Position numbers and translations under genes: made by a program. The notes beneath the pieces were generated by a model. The model did not search any database and had not been told where the DNA came from. It saw only the letters and a list, made by a program, of their open reading frames with translations. Below, piece by piece: positions 10,131 through 19,554 of a stretch of DNA of 64,000 nucleotides. Numbering within the stretch: position 1 is the first letter of the stretch; each line of letters starts with the position of its first letter. Origin of the DNA: Echinochloa phyllopogon (Eukaryota > Streptophyta > Magnoliopsida > Poales > Poaceae). The DNA is taken from positions 11,441,001 through 11,505,000 of the forward strand of contig BTCW01000002.1 of the NCBI GenBank assembly GCA_033239725.1. Reading direction: 5' to 3'.

Positions 10131-12297
10131 TCTTCTGGCTCCAGCAGTCTCGGAACGAGTGCTTCGCGTCCTTGTGGAGAGGACACGACTCGTTTAGGTG
10201 GGCGAGCTGCTCAGGTTGGAGTCGTGACTCCACGCGGCCTTCGCCTTCTTTAACAATTGCGACGTCTGTTGCGTGTTGGTTCTGCCTTCGTTTGGTCGGC
10301 CGGCGGGCGGTCGTGGTCTTTGTCTCTCCGGTCTCTGGTCCTGAATTGAGCTAGCTCGGCTGCATCGGCTTTAGCCTCCTCCTCGACCACCTTCATCATC
10401 TCCCAACCGTCTTGGGGTCTTTCTTGAATAGGTTGTGGAAGACGTCCTTGTCGTACAGTCCACGTCGGAAGGCGTCTTTGACGTCCCTCTCTTCGACGTC
10501 TGTAAGCTTGTTACGGTTGTCGAAGAAGCGGTTGGTGTAGTCTCAGAGACTTTCACCCCTATTTTGGCGTACTAGATCCAGATCGAACCTAGTGCCCGGC
10601 CGAGTGTAGGTGGCCTGGTAGTTCTCTGTGAACACCTTGCAAAGCTGCGCCCAGCTGTCGATGGATTGTTCCGGCAGTCCTGAGAGCCATAGGAGCGCCG
10701 CTCTCCCTAGCATGACCGGGAAGTAGGCTGCTGCCTGGTCAGTGCTACCGCGTGCGGCTTTGACCGCCGTGATGTAGGTTTGGATCCAGAGCTTGGGGTC
10801 GGAGCGGCCGTCGAACTTGTCGACCATGGCTGGCTTGAAGGTATCCGGCCATGGGACCTGGCGGAGTCGCTTGGTGAAAGCCTGAAAGCCTTCGATCTCG
10901 AAGTCGTCCTCGCCGAAGCTGTCGTTGCTGCCGTTGTGACGGCGGTCACGGGCTCTGGGTGAGCCGTAGCAGCGGTCGTATCGATCGCGTTCATCGAGCT
11001 CGCGGCGTGCGCGGTGATCGTCGACGTCGGAGTACTCGGAGTAGTTGGCTCGGCGTTCGGGTCGGCCGAAGTCCCGATCGTATCGCTCTCGGCGTTCCAT
11101 CTCTGCGGCGTCGCGTTCGCGATGCCTCTTGTCAAGCTCTTCTCGCACATCGTGATCAGGCCTCAACAGCTGGTCGCGGAGGTCACCGTCGTTGCGGCGG
11201 TGATTACGTCGCCTGTTACCGCCGTCGCAGTGGTTCCAAGGGTGCCTGACCTCGGACTTGTCCGTTTGGTAGTCAGCCGTGCGTTCCTGGTCAACCTCCT
11301 CTGGGATGGCATCCAGAGTTGGGGATCTATGCCGGCTCCTGCCTCGGTCAGATCTGCTATACTTGGTCCTGCGGGAACTCGATCTGCTCGAGCGTGATCG
11401 GCTAGATCTTGATCTAGCTTCTCTGTCCTTCTGGTGGAGGTCTTGTGCGACGGCCAGCCGGGCTCGAAGTCGGGCCGCCTCTGGGGTGGGCTCCATGTGT
11501 GCTAGTTCGGCGACACATGCTGCCATCGCCGCGGAAGGGGTACGAAAATTTGCCTGAGCCCGCTCAAATTCGCGTGCTAGGTTACGCGGGTCCAGCGGGT
11601 CCAAGTCTTCATGGCGCAGTCCGCCGTCCGCGTCTGCATCTGCTGCCTCGGCCTGCCGGCGCTGGGCTCGGAGGGTGTTTGCATCTATGCGACGCTGTCG
11701 CGCGGATGCGGTCTCGTTGTCCTGAGTAGGTTGGTCCTTGGAGACGAGTACCTCGCGATCTGGCCACGAAGCGTGGCTCTTGGATGTGTCCGCCGAGTTC
11801 TCGGGGGTCATCAGTACGGTCGTTGCGACCTGGAACTCGCCACAATCTGGAAGCTGGGTGGGTTCGGGCGGGTTTCCAGATTGGATCTGAGCCTCGCGGT
11901 GTGGGAGCCGGCCAGAGTAGTTGGCAGCTGTGTTCGTCAGTCCATGGGGGAACGTGTTCTCTGAGCGATCCAGGACTCGCTCGGACATGGCGATGCACTC
12001 GGCGAGCGTGTCGTTGATGCGATTTAGCCCATCGACGATTTCGTCCGGATAAGGGACTCGGCGCCGGGGGAGCAGATTTGGGATCCGGTCCCGGACGCTG
12101 AGCTGCTCGACCTGCTGCATAAGCTGGTCTGGCACGTCGGGGGGAGTCCCCGGAGTTGTTGAAGTCGAGTCCACCGGCGTCAAGTTGACGTTGGTGGAGC
12201 TTGAGTCGCTAGAGTTGGCGAAGAAGCTACATCCCGGAACGTGCTTGGGGCTGCCGCTCACGTCCGCCGAGAAGATGATGTCGGATTGATCTGCCAT
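10131..12297 (-). pseudogene. Gag of Tat-1 (nucleocapsid precursor), broken
   Basis: The start is ATG at 12295-12297, after a non-ATG codon. The N-terminal half is low-complexity: Arg/Ser/Asp-rich with charged repeats around 11000-11450, including RSSRSRSSRSSSRR. The retrotransposon gag domain follows (WPDTFKPAMVDKFDGRSDP, LWIQTYI, WLSGLPEQSIDSW, FTENYQATYTRPG). An in-frame TGA at 10543-10545 interrupts it. The same frame continues (DYTNRFFDNRN, DAFRRGLYDKDVF) to a frameshift near 10410. A zinc-knuckle-like C-x3-H-x4-H-x4-C stretch lies near 10150-10200 in a shifted frame. Gag would form the particle and bind genomic RNA, but this copy cannot make a full protein. Confidence 0.85.
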
Positions 12298-12340
12298 CAA
12301 GCCAACGGTGTGTTCAGATCGAAAAAGCTCACCAATCTAC

Positions 12341-12357
12341 CCCTACCCGGTGCGCCA
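12341..12357 (-). other. Primer-binding site of Tat-1
   Basis: In element sense this reads TGGCGCACCGGGTAGGG, two bases inside the 5' LTR. The TGGCGC start fits pairing with a tRNA 3' end. The priming tRNA was not identified. Confidence 0.7.
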
Positions 12358-12359
12358 AC

Positions 12360-12879
12360 TGTCGGACCTTAGGACCGGCAATCCACCGGGGGTACCCGAG
12401 TGGTTGATTTGTAGGAGGAGCGATTGATGAACTAGTGACTTGATGGTACACAGGAGGCACTGATTTAGACAGGTTCGGGCTACCCGGAGGTATAATACCC
12501 TACGTCCTGTGTCGGTGGTGTAGTTTGTATTGCTGTATTCGGATGATCTCCGATGGTTTCCGCCATGATTGGAGGCGATGTTCGTTCTGCCCTCATGGGG
12601 GTGCCCTAGGCCGCTTTATATAGGGTAGCAGACTAGGGTTTACAAGTCGGTTTCTATCTAAACCTACTTGATTCCGACCAGGACTCTAGCCCTAGTCGGT
12701 TACAACAGAATGTCCCTAGATATCCGGACGAGCCGCCCGCCAGGTCTTCATTAAACTTGTCCTCCAAGTCGGGGTGCCCGTGTGGGCCGCCTAGGGGTCG
12801 GCCCACAAGCCTGTCAGATGTGGGCCCTGACCGCCGTAGTCTTGTCTGACAGTGGACACAGGGGTACCCATATCCCACA
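12360..12879 (-). repeat. 5' LTR of Tat-1 with TATA box
   Basis: A 520-bp copy of 22-544. On the minus strand a TATA box (CTATATAAAG) lies at 12614-12624, followed by GC-rich sequence, consistent with the element promoter. Confidence 0.92.
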
Positions 12880-12884
12880 GACTT
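12880..12884. repeat. Target-site duplication, right (Tat-1)
   Basis: GACTT, identical to 17-21. Joining the flanks across the element gives a continuous AT-rich sequence. Confidence 0.93.
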
Positions 12885-13535
12885 AATATATTTTCTTCTA
12901 CTCAAGTGCTCATTACATCTTAACCTTTTATTTTACCAAGACTTCCTAGAGATAAATAGTTACAATCGTATTATGCTATATAACACAATAATTTCTCTGA
13001 TTCTAATAGTCTTTTGATTTGATCTGAGTTATCGAAGACATCATTTCACATTTGAGTGCCCAACCCATAGCACGGTAGGCATAGGCATAAAAAGGCTCGG
13101 TACAAACAAGCTGGATAGGTGAGACAGTACGTTTTCCATCCATTTGTCGGTGATACGGCCCCTTGACGCAGATGGTGAAATCAACAATTGTTTTAGGTGT
13201 GATTCTTGTTGACAAATAAAGGCAGGCTTCCTAATCATCATTAATTAAACCGGACAGCAGCAGTGTACCACGTCGAGCATGACAAATTAAAGCTATAGGA
13301 CTATGGTACGATGAAGGTGAGATTTATCTCACAGGACCATACACACATGCACACGTACGTACAAGAGCATGTCCTAGCTAATAAGTGACAAGTAGGAGCA
13401 AAGAACAGATCGAGAGGCTAGCCGGGTTATTCGTCTGGTCATGTGGAGCCCTGGCCCAATTTGGCAATGCAACGTAAAACTCTGTGGCCCGTCGATTATT
13501 ATCTGCAACCGAGGACAGGACATCTGTCGCGGAAG
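12885..13535. other. Intergenic, upstream of inhibitor gene 1
   Basis: About 650 bp of AT-rich sequence between Tat-1 and the promoter of the first inhibitor gene. No ORF, RNA gene or repeat was recognised. Confidence 0.6.
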
Positions 13536-13560
13536 GCACATTCCACTCTCCTACACCGGC
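13536..13560 (+). promoter_or_regulatory. Shared promoter block, gene 1 copy
   Basis: GCACATTCC followed by CTCTCCTACA and CCGGCG, about 140 bp upstream of the TATA box. The same order (GCACATTCC, CCACTCCCCTACA, TGGCG) lies at 19306-19336, about 118 bp upstream of the TATA box of gene 2. The conservation suggests a shared regulatory element or recent common ancestry. Confidence 0.45.
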
Positions 13561-13676
13561 GACAATCCATGCATGCTGTGTGCAGGGAGAGAACAGGTCC
13601 CTGGCCATGGAGAAAAACTCGATCGCCTGCAAGATCAAGCAAGAGCTAGCACACAAGATCGAGGCTAGCTCGCAGC

Positions 13677-13684
13677 TATATAAA
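13677..13684 (+). promoter_or_regulatory. TATA box of inhibitor gene 1
   Basis: TATATAAA, 132 bp upstream of the start codon at 13809, with a CA/CT-rich leader between. Confidence 0.7.
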
Positions 13685-13808
13685 TGCCCGTGCCGGTGCT
13701 TCCCTTCCACTCACCATCGATCACTAGTCCATCGATCTCCAAGATTCCAAGAACTTAACCACCCCCATTCGATCAGGAGGAGGGATCGAATTGAACGCCG
13801 CGCCAGCC

Positions 13809-14603
13809 ATGGCCACGGCTCGCCCCGTCGTCGCCCACGTCTTCTTCTTCCTCCTCCTCGTCTCCACTGCGCCCGCCGTGCGCACCACCCCCGACGCCGC
13901 CGCCGCCGGCGCCACCAACCTCGAGGAGGCCTGCAACAAGACGCTGTTCCCCAAGGTGTGCGTGCAGGCGCTCAAGGACAACCCGGAGTCCAGGGCGGCG
14001 ACGCCGCGCCGCCTCGCCGAGCTCTCCGTCTACGTGACCGCCGAGGTCGGCATGACGGTGGCGGCGTTCGCGCACCGCGAGCTCAACGGCATCCGCGACA
14101 ACGACGCCCTGTACCGGTGCCTGGACACCTGCTCCGAGGACATCGAGGAGGCCGTGGCGCACCTCAGCGCGCTCACCCGCGACCTCACCGACGCCAAGTT
14201 CCTCGAGGTCAAGTCATGGCTGTCCTCCACGCTGGGCGGCACCTCCACCTGCGAGGAAGCCTGCAGGGACGCGCCCGTCAGCGACATCAAGAACGCCTGC
14301 GTCACCAAGAGCTTCGAGATCGAGAAGCTGCTGCGCGTCACGCTCGACCTCATCACCGCGGCCTCGGGCTCCATGTCCGCCGAGGTCGCGCTGCCGCCGG
14401 CGGCGGCGGCGTCGGGGGCCACGGCCACGGCCACCGCGCCGGCGGCGGCGCCGTTCGGAGGCTACGGATCGGCGGCGGGCGCCCCGCCGTTTGGCGCGCC
14501 GTCACCGGGTGACGCGCCGGCCACCGGCGGGCCAAGTGCGGATGCACCGGCGCCGTCGTTGGGTAGTGCTTCCGACGCCGCCGATGCCGACGCGACTGCA
14601 TGA
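13809..14603 (+). CDS. Pectin methylesterase/invertase inhibitor-like secreted protein 1
   Basis: A 264-aa intronless ORF. The ATG at 13809 is chosen because a signal peptide starts there (residues 1-25, hydrophobic VFFFLLLV core). The inhibitor domain spans about residues 38-190: Cys42 and Cys51 in the typical first hairpin (CNKTLFPKVC), TPRRLAEL, Cys104/Cys108, and Cys148/Cys152. The Cys108-Cys148 spacing of 40 fits the second disulfide, and Cys164 is extra. Such four-helix-bundle proteins act in the apoplast and block pectin methylesterase or invertase; which target applies here cannot be told. Residues 190-264 form an Ala/Pro/Gly/Ser-rich tail with arabinogalactan-like PAP and SPG motifs and no hydrophobic end, so no GPI anchor is expected. 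It is closest to gene 2 at 19555. GC at third positions is very high, as in many grass genes. Confidence 0.88.
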   Translation: MATARPVVAHVFFFLLLVSTAPAVRTTPDAAAAGATNLEEACNKTLFPKVCVQALKDNPESRAATPRRLAELSVYVTAEVGMTVAAFAHRELNGIRDNDALYRCLDTCSEDIEEAVAHLSALTRDLTDAKFLEVKSWLSSTLGGTSTCEEACRDAPVSDIKNACVTKSFEIEKLLRVTLDLITAASGSMSAEVALPPAAAASGATATATAPAAAPFGGYGSAAGAPPFGAPSPGDAPATGGPSADAPAPSLGSASDAADADATA

Positions 14604-14978
14604 GCGGCGACCGATCGATCGATTTATAGGATTTTGTTCTTCTTCTTCTTTCCATCTCACATTTTTGTTTTGTCTCTTAAGAATTTGTTTAGGATTATTT
14701 GGAGGTAGTAGAACCGCGCGCATAACTAGTGCAGATATAAGAGGCCGCTGAGCTGAGTGTGTTTTTCTTTTTCTTTTTTCTTCCTCTTCTTTTTGATAGG
14801 GTGAGCAGGGTGATTTATCGTGAGATTGATTGATGTGAACAGTGTTACTTTGACATGTTGCAACAGTTAGCCATCATTTGGTCGAAGTAACATGCACAAA
14901 TTATTAAGCAGCGCAGTTTTCAGTCCCGGACTTTGACCCGTTGATCACATTTATAATTTGATATTTGCAACAAAAGAA
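14604..14978. other. 3' flank of inhibitor gene 1
   Basis: The 3' untranslated region, with T-rich stretches (14630-14700 and 14760-14795) and no further gene. It ends at the 15-bp duplication of the next insertion. Confidence 0.55.
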
Positions 14979-14993
14979 TTATGAACCGATATC
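14979..14993. repeat. 15-bp target-site duplication, left
   Basis: TTATGAACCGATATC, repeated exactly at 16313-16327 on the other side of the insertion. Confidence 0.88.
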
Positions 14994-16312
14994 CTCCAAA
15001 CGCCGAAGCCAGCTTTATAAATAAAGTATAAAGGAAATACTGAGATTATCAGTTTACAATAGAGCACATGCCACAAGACGGCAGAATCTGATGGATACAT
15101 AGAAGGACTCTCTAGGCCTCTCGCCAAAGATAGAAAAACTACTCTAAACGACCAACCTAAAGGGCCAAGAAACCAAAGCAACATCTGCCGGACCCGACCA
15201 TCCGTGGAGCCTAAGACTCCAACACCAACGGCTACAAGAAGAGCTCCAACAACGCTTTCAGGAAGGCAAAGGCGCACGGCGCCAACGTTTGGTTTTCACC
15301 ACGGAGAGCTTTCACGAACCGCCGTCGCACGAGACCCTTCACACAACGCCCTCAAGAGGGGGTGCAATACGCCGTTGCCCAATCCAGCAATCGAGTTGAA
15401 GCTTACCCTTGAGGGTCACGCCCGACGAGCCGAAAGCACCTGTACCGTTCCCACTCGCTTCCATCCATCGCCCACCATCGCAGCCGCCGAAGGTCACCAT
15501 TGGATTCCATATGCACCTGCACGACAACACCCGACCCTTCGGGAAGATTTGGAACCCTCGATTGGTCCCAAAGCTTCTGTCGTCCCCTCACGGAACGGCA
15601 CCGTGCCTCACAGAATGGGCAAGAAGACATGAATCCAGCGGTGGTGACTTGACGATGCTCCGGGGACAGCTTCGTCGGCGACGCGAAGACCGGAGGCAGT
15701 ACCCATGGCCATGAAGGAGTCCTAGGCAACCCCTCGCACCACAACAACCCCGACCGGCGCGCCAAGGCCGCCGGCGGCCCCGCCGCAGATCCATCGGAGC
15801 CCGAAGGCGGCCCATATCTGCCAGGGCCGCGCCGCCGCCGCCGCCGGGGCACCACCCCGTCGGACGCCGCGCCGTAGAGGGAGAGGAGGTCCAGCCGTCG
15901 CCGGACGCACGCCACAGCCGCTGGCGCGCCGACGCCACGCGCAGGAGCGCCCGACCCTGGCCGCTGCCGCACGGCCGCTCGCCCGCGCGTCCGTCCGCCG
16001 CCAGCCGGCCCGCTGTCGACTGCCGCACCCGTCGCTCGAGCGCCAGGCTGCCGCCGACCCGCGCGTGTCCGCCGCGCCGCCTGTTGGCTTTCACCACCGG
16101 CGACACTGGGATCCAGATCTGCGCGGGCCGCGCGACCCGCCGGAGAGGTTCCCCGCCACCGCCATCCCGGGGACCACCGGGCTTTCGGCGGCGAGGTGGC
16201 TTGGAGGAGGGGGGGAGGTGGGTGGCGGCGGTGGCTAGGGTTTCCGCCCGAGCTGCCCCGCGAGGAGGCGACGCGGGGGGGGGGGGGGGGGGGGGTGGGG
16301 GTGGGGGGTCTC
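14994..16312 (-). mobile_element. LINE-like retroposon insertion (non-autonomous)
   Basis: 1,319 bp flanked by a perfect 15-bp direct repeat, with no terminal inverted repeats and no LTRs, as expected for target-primed insertion. Read on the minus strand, the right end is GC-rich (G/C homopolymer at 16275-16308, then an AAACCCTAGCC-type leader). The left end finishes in AT-rich sequence, TTTATAAAGCTGGCTTCGGCG, resembling 3' ends of plant LINEs as remembered. There is no reverse transcriptase and no clear poly(A), so it is a truncated or deleted copy. A 308-codon minus ORF inside (15403-16329) is Arg/Pro/Gly-rich and probably not a protein. Confidence 0.6.
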
Positions 16313-16327
16313 TTATGAACCGATATC
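16313..16327. repeat. 15-bp target-site duplication, right
   Basis: TTATGAACCGATATC, identical to 14979-14993. Confidence 0.88.
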
Positions 16328-17207
16328 AAAGATGAACCAAATGGGAGTACAATTATTTTTATCAGGAAATATATTTTATTTCGAGGTGATCTGGTGGCCG
16401 CAGGTTATAAAAATTTGCAATCTACTATGTACGTTTCAGAATGCTGCTGTGAGCAATGGTGGTATCAACAACATATGCGTGCAGGCTTACCTCGAAAAAA
16501 AAAGCGTGCAGGCATACCTAAACAAAAAAAACACGCGTGCAGGCCGAGCCAACCATATCTAAAGGTCCGTTTCCTCTACTAATTTTGGAAATTCTTAGAT
16601 GCACATTCAGAAAGCAAGAACATATATTTTGAGTGTCATTTTTAGGCTGGCATGGCACGAAGATGAGCCACAGTAAATTACATGGAATTCGCGGGCGAGT
16701 CAGCCTTCGCGACCGTGGCCTGCCTCCATGGGGAGCTCATCAGCAGGCCTCCTCACATGGACCCTTGATACATGCCATGGTATGGTGGCATCAACAACCC
16801 GTCTATTGATGCTCTGGCGACATCAGTCGGAGCTTTAGCTGATACCATCATCCGATACCAAAATGATGGCATGATGGACGGCGCAGAGCCTATTCATTGG
16901 AACCCCATATGTTTTTTATTCACAAATTTGCCATTAGTTCTCTTACTTTTTTTACTCCCTCCAGAACAGTTTATAAGGCGTGATCTAACTTGATATGATC
17001 TTGAGTCGCAAAAAAAAACTTGATATGATCTTCCGAATTACACTATGACCAGTTTATAAGCCAAACGTGAGACCCATTTAAAGAAAGGGCATATGCCTAT
17101 GTTGGACCATATCAGCTTGCGCACACAAGTCCTCTATATTATTAGTTGTTGTTTCACTATTACTAGAGGCACGGGGTGACAATCCAACTTAGTCCTATTT
17201 ATTTGAG
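16328..17207. other. Intergenic with MITE remnant
   Basis: AT-rich. At 16963-17060 a CTCCCTCC start and two copies each of CAGTTTATAAG and CTTGATATGATCTT suggest a degraded Stowaway-like MITE. No gene was seen in the rest. Confidence 0.45.
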
Positions 17208-17977
17208 AAAATTCATTATTTGACACTAAAACAATGTTGGTTCATTTTTTTACCCTGGAAAGTTTTTCCTCCTCTATTTGACACTGCCTTATAAATTGCA
17301 TTCCTCATTTGACATTTCCGTCATTTCCCTCAGTTAAGTTAGGTGAAATGACCTCGACATCACCTTCACAATTTGATATGAAGATATTTTATTTAAAAGG
17401 ACACATCTAACTTTATGGTTTTAAAACTAAAAATTCACTAAATTGACTATCTTTAAAACTAGTATGTATTTTATGGCACCAAAATACTTTCAAAAAATTA
17501 TGGAAAATAAAAATATCAACCATATGTAATGTGATAGTTCACAAAAGTATTTTCTGATATAAGTTACATATAGAATTGGGAAGAACGTGATATTTGAGAA
17601 ATTATAGATGAAATTTTATACTCTATTGTATCACACATGACAAATTTTAGTTATTTTTCCTTAATTTTTTGAAAGTATTTTAGTGCCATAAAATTTATAT
17701 TAGTTTTAAAATAGTCTAGTTTTGAATTTTAAATATAAAATTATAAAGGTGAATGTATTATTTTTAATAAGTTATGTTCATGTCTATTTGCTATATTGTT
17801 AGAAAAAGTTTTATGAATTTCAAGGTGATTTGGAGGACGTTTTGTCTGACTTAACTTTTGAAAATGAAGAAAATGTCAAATAAGGAATGAAGTTAAAAGT
17901 TAATGTCAAATAGAGAACGAAAAACTTTTCAGAGCCAAGAAAGGAATCGAGTTTTTTTAGTGTCAAATAATGAATTT
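17208..17977. mobile_element. Foldback/MITE-like element with about 130-bp inverted ends
   Basis: The left end (17208-17340) and right end (17855-17977) are imperfect inverted copies. Both start with ATTCATTATTTGACACTAAAA and contain further ATTTGACA blocks separated by GAAAAGTTTTTC-like sequence. The middle is AT-rich and itself partly inverted (AAAATACTTTCAAAAAATTA near 17482-17501 faces TAATTTTTTGAAAGTATTTT near 17662-17681), so almost the whole 770 bp could fold into one hairpin. No coding sequence. Target duplication not established. Confidence 0.7.
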
Positions 17978-18096
17978 ATTGATTTATTTTTAGCCTAAAA
18001 TATACATAATTTTGTTCATGTATTTATTGAACCCGATACTTCAAATTATTAGGCTAAAAACATATAATCAAGGTCATACTAATATATTAAAAACTG

Positions 18097-18346
18097 CTCC
18101 CTCCGTCCCTATATGTTTGTCGCCAGACAACAAATGAGATAACCAATGCAAACACCAAAAGACACTGCTGCCCCTATCTTCGCTTCACATGGAAGAGAGC
18201 AGCGAGCCATCCACCTCACAGCTAGGACCTGGAGTGCGGTACAGCTAGGACCTGGCAGCGATGAGAGGGAGGCGGAGGCTAGAGCGACAAACATTTGGGG
18301 ACAGACTGCTGTAGCTAAAACGACTAACATTTGGGGACAGAGGGAG
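18097..18346. mobile_element. Stowaway-like MITE
   Basis: About 250 bp with ends CTCCCTCCGTCC at the left and GGGGACAGAGGGAG at the right, inverted copies of each other of the kind typical for Stowaway elements. A TA follows the right end; the left flank is TG, so the TA duplication is degraded. The right end holds a tandem repeat of ACTAACATTTGGGGACAG. Confidence 0.65.
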
Positions 18347-18939
18347 TATGCAACAACACAAACACATAAATATAATTGATATGGTGCAAACAAATCCTGA
18401 GCGTGGAGGAGATAGGAAAGATGCTCAGTACTGTGTATGGCTACTAGGTATGACGGGTTGGTCCTGCGTGGGCGTGAGAGGATGTGAGAAATATCAAAAG
18501 TCTCGTTTTTCATGATGTAGATAAAGGTTATGTTAAATTTACATGATCTTGTTTATGAGACTATAGTAATGTTTTGTATGTTATCATACAAGTTGATATT
18601 GAATAATTTTGTTATCTTATACTTGGCATTACTTTGCACATTTTCCATTATGACAGACTAAATAGAACTTTAAATCGCACAATGTCTAGTGCATAGAGAT
18701 TATTTAAATTCCCTAGAAATATCATAAAAAGATATGGATTTTCAATCCCAATCTTATTTTAAAGCCCTCATCAAAAAAGCATAATGGTGCAGCTGGTTTT
18801 TTCTCTATACACTTGTTTTATAAAAAAAATGACATTTTTTAAAAGAACTGCTTTATGCTTTGCATGCGAAGATGTATCAGTTTTGCCTTTTCCTTCCAAC
18901 ATATGGCATCCAAAGAAACCGAAGCCCGTGCTAACACTC
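18347..18939. other. Intergenic, nothing recognised
   Basis: AT-rich sequence, with no coding, RNA or transposon signal that I could support. Confidence 0.5.
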
Positions 18940-19084
18940 GCCCTGTTCGTTTGGCTTATCAGCGACCAGCCAGCAGTGTTTTTCTCTCATAAAACCAGCA
19001 CCAGCTACCAACCACCAACCAGCCAGCAGTACGTGTTTTTATTCTCAGCAAAACCAGCACCAGCCACCAGCCAGCGGAACAGGC
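18940..19084. mobile_element. Small hAT-type MITE
   Basis: 145 bp with inverted ends GCCCTGTTCG and CGGAACAGGC. The interior is built from repeated CCAGCCAGCAG / AAAACCAGCACCAGC segments. This is a common grass MITE form with GTTCGTTTGGCT at its end. The target duplication is not clear. Confidence 0.6.
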
Positions 19085-19305
19085 CGACATCGAAAATTAA
19101 AGAAGCGTTTTCATTCCCAAAACAAATTCTATCATCCTGGTCCTGGGCACAAATTTGGCAAATGCCACAGTCTATTACTAAAAAACCTTTGGCCGAATTA
19201 TGCTTGAGCCACACATATTTGTGACGACCTAGTAAGAAGAACCAGGACACCTGTCAGACCTAGGAAGGCGCATTCGCGTGGAAGGCCCAGCATGTGTCTC
19301 GGACT

Positions 19306-19336
19306 GCACATTCCGGCCACTCCCCTACAATGGCGG
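19306..19336 (+). promoter_or_regulatory. Shared promoter block, gene 2 copy
   Basis: GCACATTCC, then CCACTCCCCTACA and TGGCG, in the same order as at 13536-13560 upstream of gene 1. It lies 118 bp upstream of the TATA box. Confidence 0.45.
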
Positions 19337-19423
19337 TTTGCCATACACGAACATGGTCGGGAAGATGGATGGATGAACAAGTCCTCCGCCAACTCGCTTC
19401 CTCCAGATCAAACCACACTACTT

Positions 19424-19432
19424 GTATATAAA
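19424..19432 (+). promoter_or_regulatory. TATA box of inhibitor gene 2
   Basis: GTATATAAA, about 130 bp upstream of the start codon at 19555; the same spacing as in gene 1. Confidence 0.7.
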
Positions 19433-19554
19433 GCCCTTGCTTGCACTCTCTCCTCGATCGCCATCTCACCACGCAACCGAGATCGAGAAGAAAACACGTA
19501 CCTAGCTAGCTAGCACAAGATCAAGAAGTAGCTGCAGGTCCGACGACGACGACG

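Larger units (their letters stand above)
22..12879 (-). mobile_element. Complete Tat-lineage Gypsy LTR retrotransposon (Tat-1)
   Basis: A 12,858-bp element in minus orientation. It has TG...CA LTRs (22-544 and 12360-12879), a perfect 5-bp target duplication, a primer-binding site beside the right LTR and a polypurine tract beside the left LTR. On the minus strand the order is gag, aspartic protease, reverse transcriptase, RNase H, integrase, which is the Gypsy order. A long non-gag-pol region with plus-strand genes follows before the 3' LTR, as known for antisense ORFs of the Tat lineage. The two LTRs differ at about 11 substitutions and two small indels by hand count, so insertion is recent (roughly a million years or less if usual grass rates hold; inference). 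Gag-pol carries several nonsense codons and frameshifts, so this copy is not autonomous. Confidence 0.95.

Noticed and set aside
13484..14512. 342-codon plus ORF overlapping inhibitor gene 1
   Set aside because: Another frame of the same GC-rich gene, His/Arg-rich and without a domain; the signal peptide and cysteines are in the 13809 frame.
16275..16308. G-rich tract as a possible telomere-like or quadruplex array
   Set aside because: Irregular homopolymer G with single T breaks, not a repeat unit; likely retroposon leader or assembly-length uncertainty.
15403..16329. 308-codon minus ORF in the retroposon
   Set aside because: Arg/Pro/Gly-rich, starts in a C/G homopolymer, no recognisable motif; GC-rich shadow.
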